NCBI RefSeq assembly: GCF_000967495.1 | Contig: NZ_JXXU01000047.1 | Coordinates: 62,001 to 126,000, forward strand | Direction of reading: 5' to 3' | DNA from: Vibrio neptunius | GTDB lineage: Bacteria > Pseudomonadota > Gammaproteobacteria > Enterobacterales > Vibrionaceae | DNA length: 64,000 nt | Part shown: positions 1 through 7,134 of the stretch, piece by piece | How positions within the stretch are numbered: position 1 is the first letter of the stretch | Layout: the number at the start of each line of letters is the position of its first letter | Translations under genes and position numbers: made by a program | The notes under the pieces: model-generated | What the model saw: only the letters and a program-made list of their open reading frames with translations | Told to the model about the DNA's origin: nothing | Database searches by the model: none

Positions 1-100
1 CGTCTGCGAAGATTCCGAATCCGCCGAACATCGAACGCGATTTTATACGACCAAGTGGGTCAAAAAGTCGCATCGAGTCTTTAAGTATTGGTTTATCCAT
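1..100 (-). CDS. tfoY: TfoY, TfoX/Sxy-family regulator (partial, N-terminus only)
   Basis: The gene begins with ATG at 100 and runs off the left edge, so only about 33 residues are visible. They contain RSMFGGFG, the hallmark of the TfoX N-terminal domain (Sxy/TfoX competence and motility regulators). The cyclic di-GMP riboswitch about 190 bases upstream on the same strand identifies it as the tfoY-type paralogue rather than tfoX: in V. cholerae the Vc2 riboswitch precedes tfoY, beside purR and torD as here. In vibrios TfoY raises motility and type VI secretion when c-di-GMP is low (literature). The C-terminal part cannot be assessed. Confidence 0.82.
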   Translation of the reverse strand, partial: MDKPILKDSMRLFDPLGRIKSRSMFGGFGIFAD

Positions 101-258
101 GCTGTGTTATCTCGGTGTATATTATTATACGCCACCAAATTCAGGTCCGAGAGATTAGCAAAATAATGCAGATAAAGTGTCAATAAGGTGTCATACCAGA
201 TTAAAACTCATACATTTACAATGTTCGCTCAAAAGTGAGAATTGCAGTGTTGTGTTTT

Positions 259-276
259 AAACGATACGAATCGTTT
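259..276 (-). promoter_or_regulatory. Hairpin just downstream of the riboswitch (possible expression platform)
   Basis: A perfect 7-bp stem AAACGAT/ATCGTTT closes a 4-base loop, 10 bases past the 3' end of the c-di-GMP aptamer on the minus strand. It lacks a clear U-run, so an ordinary intrinsic terminator is unlikely. It could be part of the switch's expression platform, or a protein-binding palindrome. This is inference from position and symmetry. Confidence 0.4.
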
Positions 277-286
277 GCATCTTTGC

Positions 287-373
287 CCATCGGCAACCCC
301 GCTACCTTTCAGTTTCCTGAGTCAGGCCGGAAGCTTTGCGTCCCACCCTTTCGAGTGGTTTGCCCTGTTCGTG
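287..373 (-). promoter_or_regulatory. Cyclic di-GMP-I (GEMM) riboswitch upstream of tfoY
   Basis: Read on the minus strand, the element has every landmark of the Vc2-type GEMM aptamer in order: CACGAACAGGGCAAACC, a CCACTC-GAAA-GGGTGG hairpin with GNRA tetraloop, GGGACGCAAAGC, CCGGCC, a second stem, then GGTAGCGGGGTTGCCGATGG. The tetraloop, the AAACC strand and the GGTAGCGGGG strand are the parts that dock around c-di-GMP in known structures. It lies in the long tfoY leader and should couple tfoY expression to c-di-GMP. Confidence 0.93.
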
Positions 374-519
374 GCATTAGTCGAACATCTTAAGGATAAA
401 TAAAATTTGAGGCAAGTATCACATCTCTATTGATCAAATGTGATCTTGGTTCAATTAAATTGCGTCTGAATGATAGACCCGACTAATAGATTGAGTTATT
501 AATCGGGTGTTACACACTG
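374..519. other. Intergenic region between the tfoY leader and the purR 3' end
   Basis: No gene is visible. It should hold minus-strand tfoY promoters. An inverted repeat ATCACAT (418-424) / ATGTGAT (438-444) could be an operator. At 477-508 a 12-bp stem (one mismatch, 8-base loop) lies just past the purR stop and may be its transcript end, although no strong U-run follows on the minus strand. Confidence 0.4.
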
Positions 520-1527
520 CTATTTGTTGAATTTGCACACAGTATCGCGTACTACAATTTCTGGGTGCATTTCAAATACACGTTTTTCATGCTCTTTGTC
601 TTTGATGCGTTCGAGAAGAATTTCAAACGCATTCTTACCAACGCGTCGTTTAGGTTGGTGGACCGTTGTGAGTGGTGGTGAGAAGTACTCGGCGAGTTCG
701 ATGTTGTCATAGCCAATCACAGAAACATCTTCTGGAATACGAACACCTTTTTGCTGCAGTCTGCTCATTAAACCTAGTGCCATGGTGTCGTTGAAACAGA
801 ACACTGCTGATGGTTTTTTGTCCATGGCGACGATCTTATCGGCTGCCAACACCGCTGTATCGCACTCGAAGTTACCTTCTAGAATCCAATCTTCGTTGAC
901 GGAAAGATTGGCTTCGGTCATTGCACGACGGAAGCCTAAGATACGTTCCTGACAGGCCGCTTTTTCGAAGTGACCGCTTAGACAAGCAATATCTTTATGC
1001 CCGTTGTCGATTAGGTATTTGGTTGCAAGATAACCCCCTTCTTCTGAGTTATCAATGATCTTGTCGGCTTGAGAGCTTTCAGGACCCCAATCCATGACTA
1101 CTTTAGGAATGTCTTTCTGACGGTCTAGCATCTCACTGAGTTCTTCTGTTAGGTCAGAACACATAACTAGAATGCCATCGACACGTTTTTCCGCGAGCAT
1201 ACGGATATAGTCGCGTTGTTTCTCGTAGATGCCACCAGTGTTACATAAGATCAATGTGTAACCTTGACGATAACAATAGCTTTCTACACCATCAATGACT
1301 TCAGAGAAGAATAGGTTGGTCGATTGAGTAACAAGCATGCCGATAGTACGAGTAGTATTACACTTCAGGCTGCGTGCGACGGCGCTTGGTGCGTAATTCA
1401 ATTCCGTGACCGCTTCCATTACCTTTTCTTGTGTCGCCTCGGCAACAAAGCGTGTCTTATTAATTACGTGAGAAACTGTTGTAGTTGACACACCAGCTAG
1501 GCGTGCCACATCTTTAATAGTGGCCAT
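520..1527 (-). CDS. purR: PurR, purine-responsive LacI-family repressor
   Basis: The 335-residue protein matches PurR along its whole length. The N-terminal LacI helix-turn-helix (about residues 4-24: TIKDVARLAGVSTTTVSHVI) is followed by the hinge segment PSAVARSLK and a periplasmic-binding-protein-like core for hypoxanthine/guanine (about 60-330). In enterobacteria PurR binds DNA with purine corepressor and represses purine and some pyrimidine synthesis genes. The ATG at 1527 is certain because the helix-turn-helix starts at residue 3. It sits between tfoY and torD, all on the minus strand, the order known from V. cholerae. No canonical PUR box was found next to it. Confidence 0.95.
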   Translation of the reverse strand: MATIKDVARLAGVSTTTVSHVINKTRFVAEATQEKVMEAVTELNYAPSAVARSLKCNTTRTIGMLVTQSTNLFFSEVIDGVESYCYRQGYTLILCNTGGIYEKQRDYIRMLAEKRVDGILVMCSDLTEELSEMLDRQKDIPKVVMDWGPESSQADKIIDNSEEGGYLATKYLIDNGHKDIACLSGHFEKAACQERILGFRRAMTEANLSVNEDWILEGNFECDTAVLAADKIVAMDKKPSAVFCFNDTMALGLMSRLQQKGVRIPEDVSVIGYDNIELAEYFSPPLTTVHQPKRRVGKNAFEILLERIKDKEHEKRVFEMHPEIVVRDTVCKFNK

Positions 1528-1600
1528 AAGGTTCTGTCCTGTCGATGACTGCCAGGAGGTATATTCAGATTGTAGAATAAATTGGCAGAAAGTATCAGAA

Positions 1601-1630
1601 ACACAAAAACCGCTTAATTCAGCGGTTTGT
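1601..1630 (-). terminator. Intrinsic terminator of torD
   Basis: On the minus strand the stem AAACCGCT/AGCGGTTT with a 6-base loop is followed by TTTTTGTGTTT. It lies about 115 bases past the torD stop and 75 bases upstream of the purR start, so it should separate the two units. Confidence 0.7.
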
Positions 1631-1652
1631 CTCTAGTTCATTCATTTTTATC

Positions 1653-1681
1653 GTTTGCGGTCACGATTCTAGACCGCAAAC
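1653..1681. repeat. Perfect 10-bp inverted repeat between purR and torD
   Basis: GTTTGCGGTC and GACCGCAAAC flank a 9-base spacer. The arms include GTTTGC/GCAAAC, the half-sites of a PUR box, but in the outward rather than the canonical inward order. It may be a second hairpin of the torD 3' end or an operator for purR, whose start lies 126 bases away. Confidence 0.45.
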
Positions 1682-1741
1682 AAAAGAAGAGCAAACAAAA
1701 AGAAGGTGTAATAAGTTTTGTATCACACATTCATGACAAGG

Positions 1742-2389
1742 TTACTCACCTCTTAAGTAGGCACAGTCGAGTTCAAGAAACGTAACCAGTAGCAAAGCAG
1801 CCGCAGAGTAAAAGCCAAATTTGTCCAATGTTTCGCAATGCTTACTAAATTGTGGCACCCAACTCAGGAGATGTTGTTGAATAAATCCTTCCTGTTCGAT
1901 AAATGAATCTTCCATGTGGCGTTCTTGCTCTAGCTCGTTAGCTCGGATAATCAGGTTACCCAAAAAATCGAGCTCAATCGCTAGGTGGTCTGCGGGCTCA
2001 TTCAGCCCTTTGTCTACCTCAATGCCATCTTTAGCCATCAACTCCGCCATGTCTGCGGCTGGTTGGTCATTGAGAAGGCCAGAGTTGCCGATATATATCG
2101 AAGCGTAAGGCAGTGCTGAGTCCTTGTTCGATTTGAGAAACAAATCGCAAAAGTCTGCTGCCAGTTCAAGCTGAGCATCTTCACGATCGATAAGACGATT
2201 GAGCGCAATGATTAGTTTATCTATGGCTGGTTTCAGGTGAGAGTTTTCCCCCAGCCCTGTTAGAAAAGAACGGATCTCTACAGATTGATACTGCTGAAGG
2301 TCCTCTTCTGTTAGCTCTTTGGCAAATAAGCTGGACAACCACCAGTATATTTCAGCGCGTTTTTCGTTGAATGCTTTAAGTTCTTGCAT
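1742..2389 (-). CDS. torD: TorD, chaperone for TMAO reductase TorA
   Basis: The 215-residue protein is an all-helical TorD/DmsD-family chaperone. It carries the family signatures LELAADFCDLFL (about 76-87), ALPYASIYIG and NEPADHLAIELDFL. TorD binds the twin-arginine leader and core of apo-TorA and helps load the molybdenum cofactor before Tat export. It is divergent from torR (237-base gap), whereas the enzyme operon torECA is about 30 kb away in this window, so chaperone and client are not co-transcribed here. The ATG at 2389 gives the usual length. Confidence 0.93.
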   Translation of the reverse strand: MQELKAFNEKRAEIYWWLSSLFAKELTEEDLQQYQSVEIRSFLTGLGENSHLKPAIDKLIIALNRLIDREDAQLELAADFCDLFLKSNKDSALPYASIYIGNSGLLNDQPAADMAELMAKDGIEVDKGLNEPADHLAIELDFLGNLIIRANELEQERHMEDSFIEQEGFIQQHLLSWVPQFSKHCETLDKFGFYSAAALLLVTFLELDCAYLRGE

Positions 2390-2626
2390 GAGTTCAGACT
2401 CCTGAAAATTCTGCTCTCCAGTTTAACCAATAAAAATGAATAGCGATAATGGGTGTTGTTTCAGATTGAGTGCAAAAGTGCAAAGTTATTAATGCCTGAG
2501 ACCAGTTTTGTTTTGAATCAATAAACACTCAGGTTTCCCCTTGATAGGACGACAAATACTAGAATTGTTACTGATTATGAATAGAATACAAACGAAGACA
2601 ATTCCAAATGTAAGTAAGTGGTGTAA

Positions 2627-3340
2627 ATGAGCTATCACGTATTAGTAGTTGAAGACGACACAGTGACTCGCAGCAAGTTGGTTGGCTACTTTCAAAACGA
2701 GGGTTACCAAGTCAGTGAAGCTGAAAGTGGCGAGCAAATGCGTGACACGCTACAAAGTGATGAAGTTGATTTGGTGATGCTGGATATCAACCTTCCCGGT
2801 GAAGATGGGTTAATGCTCACACGTGAACTTCGCAGTCAATCAGACATTGGAATTATTCTCGTAACGGGGCGCACGGATAGCATTGATAAAATCGTAGGCC
2901 TAGAAATGGGCGCAGATGATTATGTCACCAAGCCATTTGAACTGCGTGAATTGCTTGTTCGTGTTAAGAACCTATTGTGGCGCATTGCCGCAGCTCGTCG
3001 TGGCATTGATGTCGATGAACAGCAAAAAAATACAGGCAATGTAATACGTTTTGCTGAATGGACCTTTGATGTTCCTCGTCGAGCTCTAAGCAAAAATGGC
3101 GAACCAGTAAAACTGACCAAAGCCGAATATGAGCTGTTAGTTGCTCTTTCCTCTTATCCGAACCAAGTACTCAGCCGAGAACGTATACTCAATATGATCA
3201 GTCATAGAGTTGATGCACCTAATGATCGCACGATCGATGTGTTAATTCGCCGCATGCGCGCTAAGATGGAGTTTGATCCTAAAAATCCACAAATTTTTGT
3301 GACTGTTCATGGCGAAGGGTATATGTTTGCGGGTGACTGA
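2627..3340 (+). CDS. torR: TorR, OmpR-family response regulator of TMAO respiration
   Basis: The 237-residue protein has a receiver domain (1-120) with acidic pocket E9/D10/D11, phospho-acceptor D53 (VMLDINLP) and switch lysine in VTKPFELRE. A winged-helix DNA-binding domain follows (about 140-235) with VLIRRMRAK and TVHGEGYMFAGD. The sequence closely follows enterobacterial TorR, including NLLWRI and GLEMGADDYVTKP. In that system the TorT/TorS sensor phosphorylates TorR, which activates torCAD. No torS or torT lies in this window. A strong terminator follows the stop. Confidence 0.93.
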   Translation: MSYHVLVVEDDTVTRSKLVGYFQNEGYQVSEAESGEQMRDTLQSDEVDLVMLDINLPGEDGLMLTRELRSQSDIGIILVTGRTDSIDKIVGLEMGADDYVTKPFELRELLVRVKNLLWRIAAARRGIDVDEQQKNTGNVIRFAEWTFDVPRRALSKNGEPVKLTKAEYELLVALSSYPNQVLSRERILNMISHRVDAPNDRTIDVLIRRMRAKMEFDPKNPQIFVTVHGEGYMFAGD

Positions 3341-3355
3341 GTTAAACAGACAACT

Positions 3356-3388
3356 AAAAAATACCGAGGTATATCCTCGGTATTTTTT
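3356..3388. terminator. Bidirectional terminator between torR and elyC
   Basis: ATACCGAGG/CCTCGGTAT with a 5-base loop is flanked by an A-run and a T-run, so it can serve both torR (plus) and the convergent elyC (minus). Confidence 0.9.
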
Positions 3389-4179
3389 TAAACATCGTTA
3401 TCGGATGGCTCTTCGTAATTTGTTGCCCAGTCGCGAAGTGACTGCCAGATCCGTCCCAGCGTCTCATGCCAATAGCGTTCAGTTTGCTCGAGATACACGG
3501 CTTTAGGTGCGTATTTTGCCCAAGCTTGGGTTACCTTGTTGTGAGCCAGATAGTTGGTTGGAGCTGGGTAAGGTTTAAGACCAGCAGAATGAAATTCGTG
3601 CAGAGCGCGTTTCATATGACTGGCGGACGTGACGACGACCAGATTGTCACGTTTAACCACTGGCACCGCTTGTCTTGCTTCCTCCCAAGTATCTTTTGCT
3701 GACTCCAGCAACAAAATATCTGGTTTTGAAACGCCGAGCGCTAGGGCAACTTTTGCCATCATGCGAGCGTTACTCACTTCAGAACCTCCAGAGTATCCAG
3801 ATAGGATCAGTTTAGAACCAGGGTACATGCGCATAATACGAATGCCCTCCGCTAGGCGCATCAAGCCAGTACGGCTGAGCTCAGAGGTTGGTGGGATTTT
3901 ATCATCTACTACATGGCCACTTCCTAACACCATTACGTAATCGATCTTCCCATCGATTGGGAAAAAGGCTGAATACTGCCTTTCAAGCGGCATCAGAAGA
4001 CGAGACGAAACGGGTTGGAACGAAATGAGAAAAATGCCAATGAAAGAGAATAGAACAACAAAACAGCCTGTTTTTTGCTTCCTTGTAAACATAATCAGCA
4101 TCAGGCCTAAAAAACCGATGATCAGCAATGCTGGCAAGGGCATTAAAAGGGATGAAACTACTTTTTTCAGCTCAAACAT
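3388..4179 (-). CDS. elyC: ElyC-type envelope biogenesis factor (DUF218)
   Basis: From ATG at 4179 the protein has 263 residues, close to E. coli ElyC (about 259). Two N-terminal membrane helices (about 12-31 and 38-54) precede a DUF218 domain. That domain shows YVMVLGSGHV, SRTGLMRLAEGIRI, LILSGYSGGSEV, ESAKDTWEEA and VVTSASHMKRAL. ElyC supports peptidoglycan synthesis at low temperature through undecaprenyl-phosphate lipid metabolism in E. coli. The reading frame stays open to 4404, but the extra 75 codons are not ElyC-like. The gene is divergent from cmoM, the same neighbourhood as E. coli ycbC-smtA-mukFEB. Confidence 0.88.
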   Translation of the reverse strand: MFELKKVVSSLLMPLPALLIIGFLGLMLIMFTRKQKTGCFVVLFSFIGIFLISFQPVSSRLLMPLERQYSAFFPIDGKIDYVMVLGSGHVVDDKIPPTSELSRTGLMRLAEGIRIMRMYPGSKLILSGYSGGSEVSNARMMAKVALALGVSKPDILLLESAKDTWEEARQAVPVVKRDNLVVVTSASHMKRALHEFHSAGLKPYPAPTNYLAHNKVTQAWAKYAPKAVYLEQTERYWHETLGRIWQSLRDWATNYEEPSDNDV

Positions 4180-4293
4180 ACATAAATAGTCCGAAAAAAC
4201 ACCAATTGATTTTAATTTAAGAGAATCCCTCTTTATATCTGCCTTTCTTGTGACAGAATAGCAGCACGATTCGACATGATAACCTAAGCTGCC

Positions 4294-5085
4294 GTGACTG
4301 AAGACCGCAATTTCGACGATATTGCCCACAAATTTGCAAAAAACATCTACGGCTCCGATAAAGGAGAGATACGCCAAGTTATTGTTTGGGAAGAACTTGA
4401 ACAACTACTTGGTGCGATTAATGGTAGCAGGAAAAGCCTTAACGTGCTGGATGCTGGTGGCGGTTTAGCACAAATGTCGCAAAAGCTGGCTAAACTCGGA
4501 CATCGCATTGCTTTATGTGATCTATCTTTGGAAATGCTGCAACTAGCCAAGCAGGATATTGAAAAAAACGGTTTGCTTGAGCAGTATCGGCTGATTCATT
4601 CGCCAGTACAGAAGATTGCAGAGCATCTGGAACAGCCTGTCGATGTTGTGATGTTTCATGCTGTAATGGAATGGTTGGTGGATCCCAAATCCGCTCTTGA
4701 AACATTACTTGAGCAGGTTAAACCAGGTGGTGCTGCGTCCGTTATGTTCTACAACCATCATGGTCTGGTATACAAGAATGTGGTTTGTGGCAATATTCCT
4801 CATGTGTTAGATGGCATGCCACATCGAAAACGATTTAAGTTGCAGCCGCAAAAAGGGCTTAAACCAGAAGAAGTCTACAAGTGGATCGAAGACGCTGGTT
4901 TTGAGATAGGTGGCAAAGCTGGTATTCGCTGTTTCAGTGATTACATCGGCAACAGGGAATACATGGGCGACTATAAGACAGAAGATGTAGTGGCGCTTGA
5001 GCGACAGTTTTGTCGACAAGAGCCTTACCTCTCGCTAGGCCGTTACATACATGTATGGGCCAAAAAGAAAGAAGAACAGGAATAA
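4294..5085 (+). CDS. cmoM: CmoM, tRNA 5-carboxymethoxyuridine methyltransferase
   Basis: This SAM-dependent methyltransferase (263 residues, formerly SmtA) starts with GTG at 4294. It opens with DRNFDDIAHKFAKNIYG like E. coli CmoM, has the SAM loop LDAGGGLAQM (about 50-59) and ends with CRQEPYLSLGRYIHV. CmoM methylates cmo5U34 to mcmo5U34 in tRNAs such as Ser, Ala and Pro. It is the first gene of the cmoM-mukF-mukE-mukB run, ending 2 bases before the mukF ATG. The two enzymes that make its substrate, CmoB and CmoA, are encoded 10 kb further on. Confidence 0.93.
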   Translation: MTEDRNFDDIAHKFAKNIYGSDKGEIRQVIVWEELEQLLGAINGSRKSLNVLDAGGGLAQMSQKLAKLGHRIALCDLSLEMLQLAKQDIEKNGLLEQYRLIHSPVQKIAEHLEQPVDVVMFHAVMEWLVDPKSALETLLEQVKPGGAASVMFYNHHGLVYKNVVCGNIPHVLDGMPHRKRFKLQPQKGLKPEEVYKWIEDAGFEIGGKAGIRCFSDYIGNREYMGDYKTEDVVALERQFCRQEPYLSLGRYIHVWAKKKEEQE

Positions 5086-5087
5086 TA

Positions 5088-6425
5088 ATGAGTGAGATGA
5101 CTCTCAACGCTGCTGAGCAACCAATCGATGAATTGGTTGGCTGGGTTAAGCAGCACGATTTCTCATTAAACCTGCCGACTGAACGTCTCGCATTTCTCAT
5201 CGCTATTGCAGTGCTTAGCAATGAGAGGTTTGATGAAGAGTTGGGTGAAGGTGAATTGCATGACGCATTTACTATCGTCACTCGATTATTTGAGGATACC
5301 GGAGAAGCGTCTGCTTTTCGGGCTAACAATGCAATTAATGAGATGGTGAAGCAGAGGCTGATTAGCCGCTTCACCAGTGAAGTGAACGATGGCGCAAGTA
5401 TTTATCGTTTGTCGCCGCTCGCGATTGGGATTACGGACTATTATGTTCGCCATCGTGAGTTTTCTAAGTTACGCCTCTCAATCCAGTTGTCGATGGTGGC
5501 GGATGAAATGGCGAAAGCAATTGAATCTGCTCAGCAAGGCGGGACGCCGGGCCACTGGAAAAAGAACGTTTATGGTGTGCTCAAATACTCTGTTGGTGAG
5601 ATATTCGATCAAATTGATCTCAACCAACGTGTGATGGATGAGCAGCAACAATCCGTTAAAGTGCAGATTGCCGAGCTCCTGAATAAAGATTGGCGTGAAG
5701 CGATCAACAACTGTGAAGAGTTGTTATCTGAAACGTCTAGCACCTTGCGCGAGCTGCAAGATACATTACAAGCAGCCAGTGATGAGCTACAAACTCAAAT
5801 CCTTGATATTCAAGAAACTGTTTACGGACAAGATGACCTTGAGTTTATTGAGGAGGCCTTGTTTGGCTTACAGATGAAATTAGATCGCATCACAAGCTGG
5901 GGTCAACAAGCGATTGATTTATGGATTGGTTACGACAGACACGTCCATAAATTTATCCGCACCGCCATTGACATGGATAAGAACCGTGCCTTCAGCACGC
6001 GTTTGCGTCAGTCAGTCAAAGATTACTTCGACACACCTTGGTATCTGACTTATGCCGATGCAGAAAGGTTAGTCGATCTCCGCGATGAAGCGCTGGTGCT
6101 TCGAGATGATGAAGTGACTGGTCAAGTGCCACTGGAAGTGGAGTATGAAGAATTCCAACAAGTGAATGATGAGCTTTCTGAGCGCATAGGTGACATGCTC
6201 AAAGTGCATAAAGAGCAGGGTACCGCTATCCACCTTGGAACCGTATTACGCGAATATTTATCACAGCATCCGCGCACTCATCATTTCGATTTAGCCCGTA
6301 TCGTCATTGATCAAGCCGTACGTCTGGGTTACTCCGAATCGGATTATCAAGCGATTCAACCAGATTGGCAGGCAATTAACGAATACGGAGCAAAGGTACA
6401 AGCAAATGTCATTGACCGATACTAA
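5088..6425 (+). CDS. mukF: MukF, kleisin subunit of the MukBEF condensin
   Basis: The ATG at 5088 gives 445 residues (E. coli MukF about 440). An upstream extension of the frame lies inside cmoM and is not MukF-like. The N-terminal winged-helix dimerisation domain shows ELVGWVKQHDFSLNLPTERL and FRANNAINEMVKQRLISRF. A helical middle domain and the C-terminal kleisin domain that bridges MukB heads follow. MukF recruits MukE and helps the complex organise and segregate the chromosome. The mukF stop overlaps mukE by 20 bases, so the genes are probably translationally coupled. Confidence 0.95.
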   Translation: MSEMTLNAAEQPIDELVGWVKQHDFSLNLPTERLAFLIAIAVLSNERFDEELGEGELHDAFTIVTRLFEDTGEASAFRANNAINEMVKQRLISRFTSEVNDGASIYRLSPLAIGITDYYVRHREFSKLRLSIQLSMVADEMAKAIESAQQGGTPGHWKKNVYGVLKYSVGEIFDQIDLNQRVMDEQQQSVKVQIAELLNKDWREAINNCEELLSETSSTLRELQDTLQAASDELQTQILDIQETVYGQDDLEFIEEALFGLQMKLDRITSWGQQAIDLWIGYDRHVHKFIRTAIDMDKNRAFSTRLRQSVKDYFDTPWYLTYADAERLVDLRDEALVLRDDEVTGQVPLEVEYEEFQQVNDELSERIGDMLKVHKEQGTAIHLGTVLREYLSQHPRTHHFDLARIVIDQAVRLGYSESDYQAIQPDWQAINEYGAKVQANVIDRY

Positions 6426-7134
6426 TGATTACATGTCAGAGAATCTGGCAAAAGCGATTTCAAACCCACTTTTCCCGGCGCTAGACAGTATGCTTCGTGC
6501 TGGACGCCATATCTCTACCGAAGACCTCGACAATCATGCGCTACTGTCTGATTTTGAAGTTGAGCTGTCTTCATTTTACCAACGCTACAACACTGAACTG
6601 GTGAAAGCACCAGAAGGCTTCTTTTACCTTCGCCCTCGTTCTACTTCCTTGATTAATCGCAGTGTGCTGTCTGAGCTCGATATGCTGGTGGGCAAGGTGT
6701 TGTGTTTCCTTTACCTAAGCCCAGAGCGTTTAGCGCATGAGGGAATCTTTACCAATCAAGAACTGTATGAAGAGCTGCTGGCTTTATCCGATGAGAAAAA
6801 GCTGATGAAGCTGGTAACTAACCGCGCGACTGGTTCAGATTTAGATAAAGAAAAACTGTTTGAAAAGGTCCGCACTTCTCTGCGCCGTTTACGCCGCCTG
6901 GGGATGATCATCAATATTGGTGAAACCGGTAAATTCAGTATCAGTGAATCAGTATTCCGCTTTGGTGCTGATGTGCGTGTCGGAGACGACATGCGCGAAG
7001 CGCAGTTGCGCTTGATCCGTGATGGTGAAGCTGTGGTGCATACCAAAGAACCAAGCCAAGGCAGCTTGCTGACAGAATCAGAACAAGGTGATGAGTCATC
7101 TCAATCAGAAAAATTAGAAGAAGGTGAAGCATGA
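6406..7134 (+). CDS. mukE: MukE, subunit of the MukBEF condensin
   Basis: The ATG at 6406 gives 242 residues (E. coli MukE about 234). A second in-frame ATG at 6433 (MSENLAKAISNPLF) is a possible alternative. The protein follows MukE closely: NPLFPALDSMLRAGRHI, APEGFFYLRPRST, SVLSELDMLVGKVLCFLYLS and SVFRFGADVRVGDD. MukE dimers bind MukF and modulate MukB ATPase and DNA binding. The C-terminal about 25 residues are acidic and low complexity, as in other MukE proteins. Its TGA overlaps the mukB ATG (ATGA at 7131). Confidence 0.95.
   Translation: MSLTDTNDYMSENLAKAISNPLFPALDSMLRAGRHISTEDLDNHALLSDFEVELSSFYQRYNTELVKAPEGFFYLRPRSTSLINRSVLSELDMLVGKVLCFLYLSPERLAHEGIFTNQELYEELLALSDEKKLMKLVTNRATGSDLDKEKLFEKVRTSLRRLRRLGMIINIGETGKFSISESVFRFGADVRVGDDMREAQLRLIRDGEAVVHTKEPSQGSLLTESEQGDESSQSEKLEEGEA

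Noticed and set aside
259..276. AAACGAT/ATCGTTT palindrome as a PurR operator
   Set aside because: The halves do not match ACGCAAAC/GTTTGCGT in order or spacing; its position beside the riboswitch is a simpler explanation.
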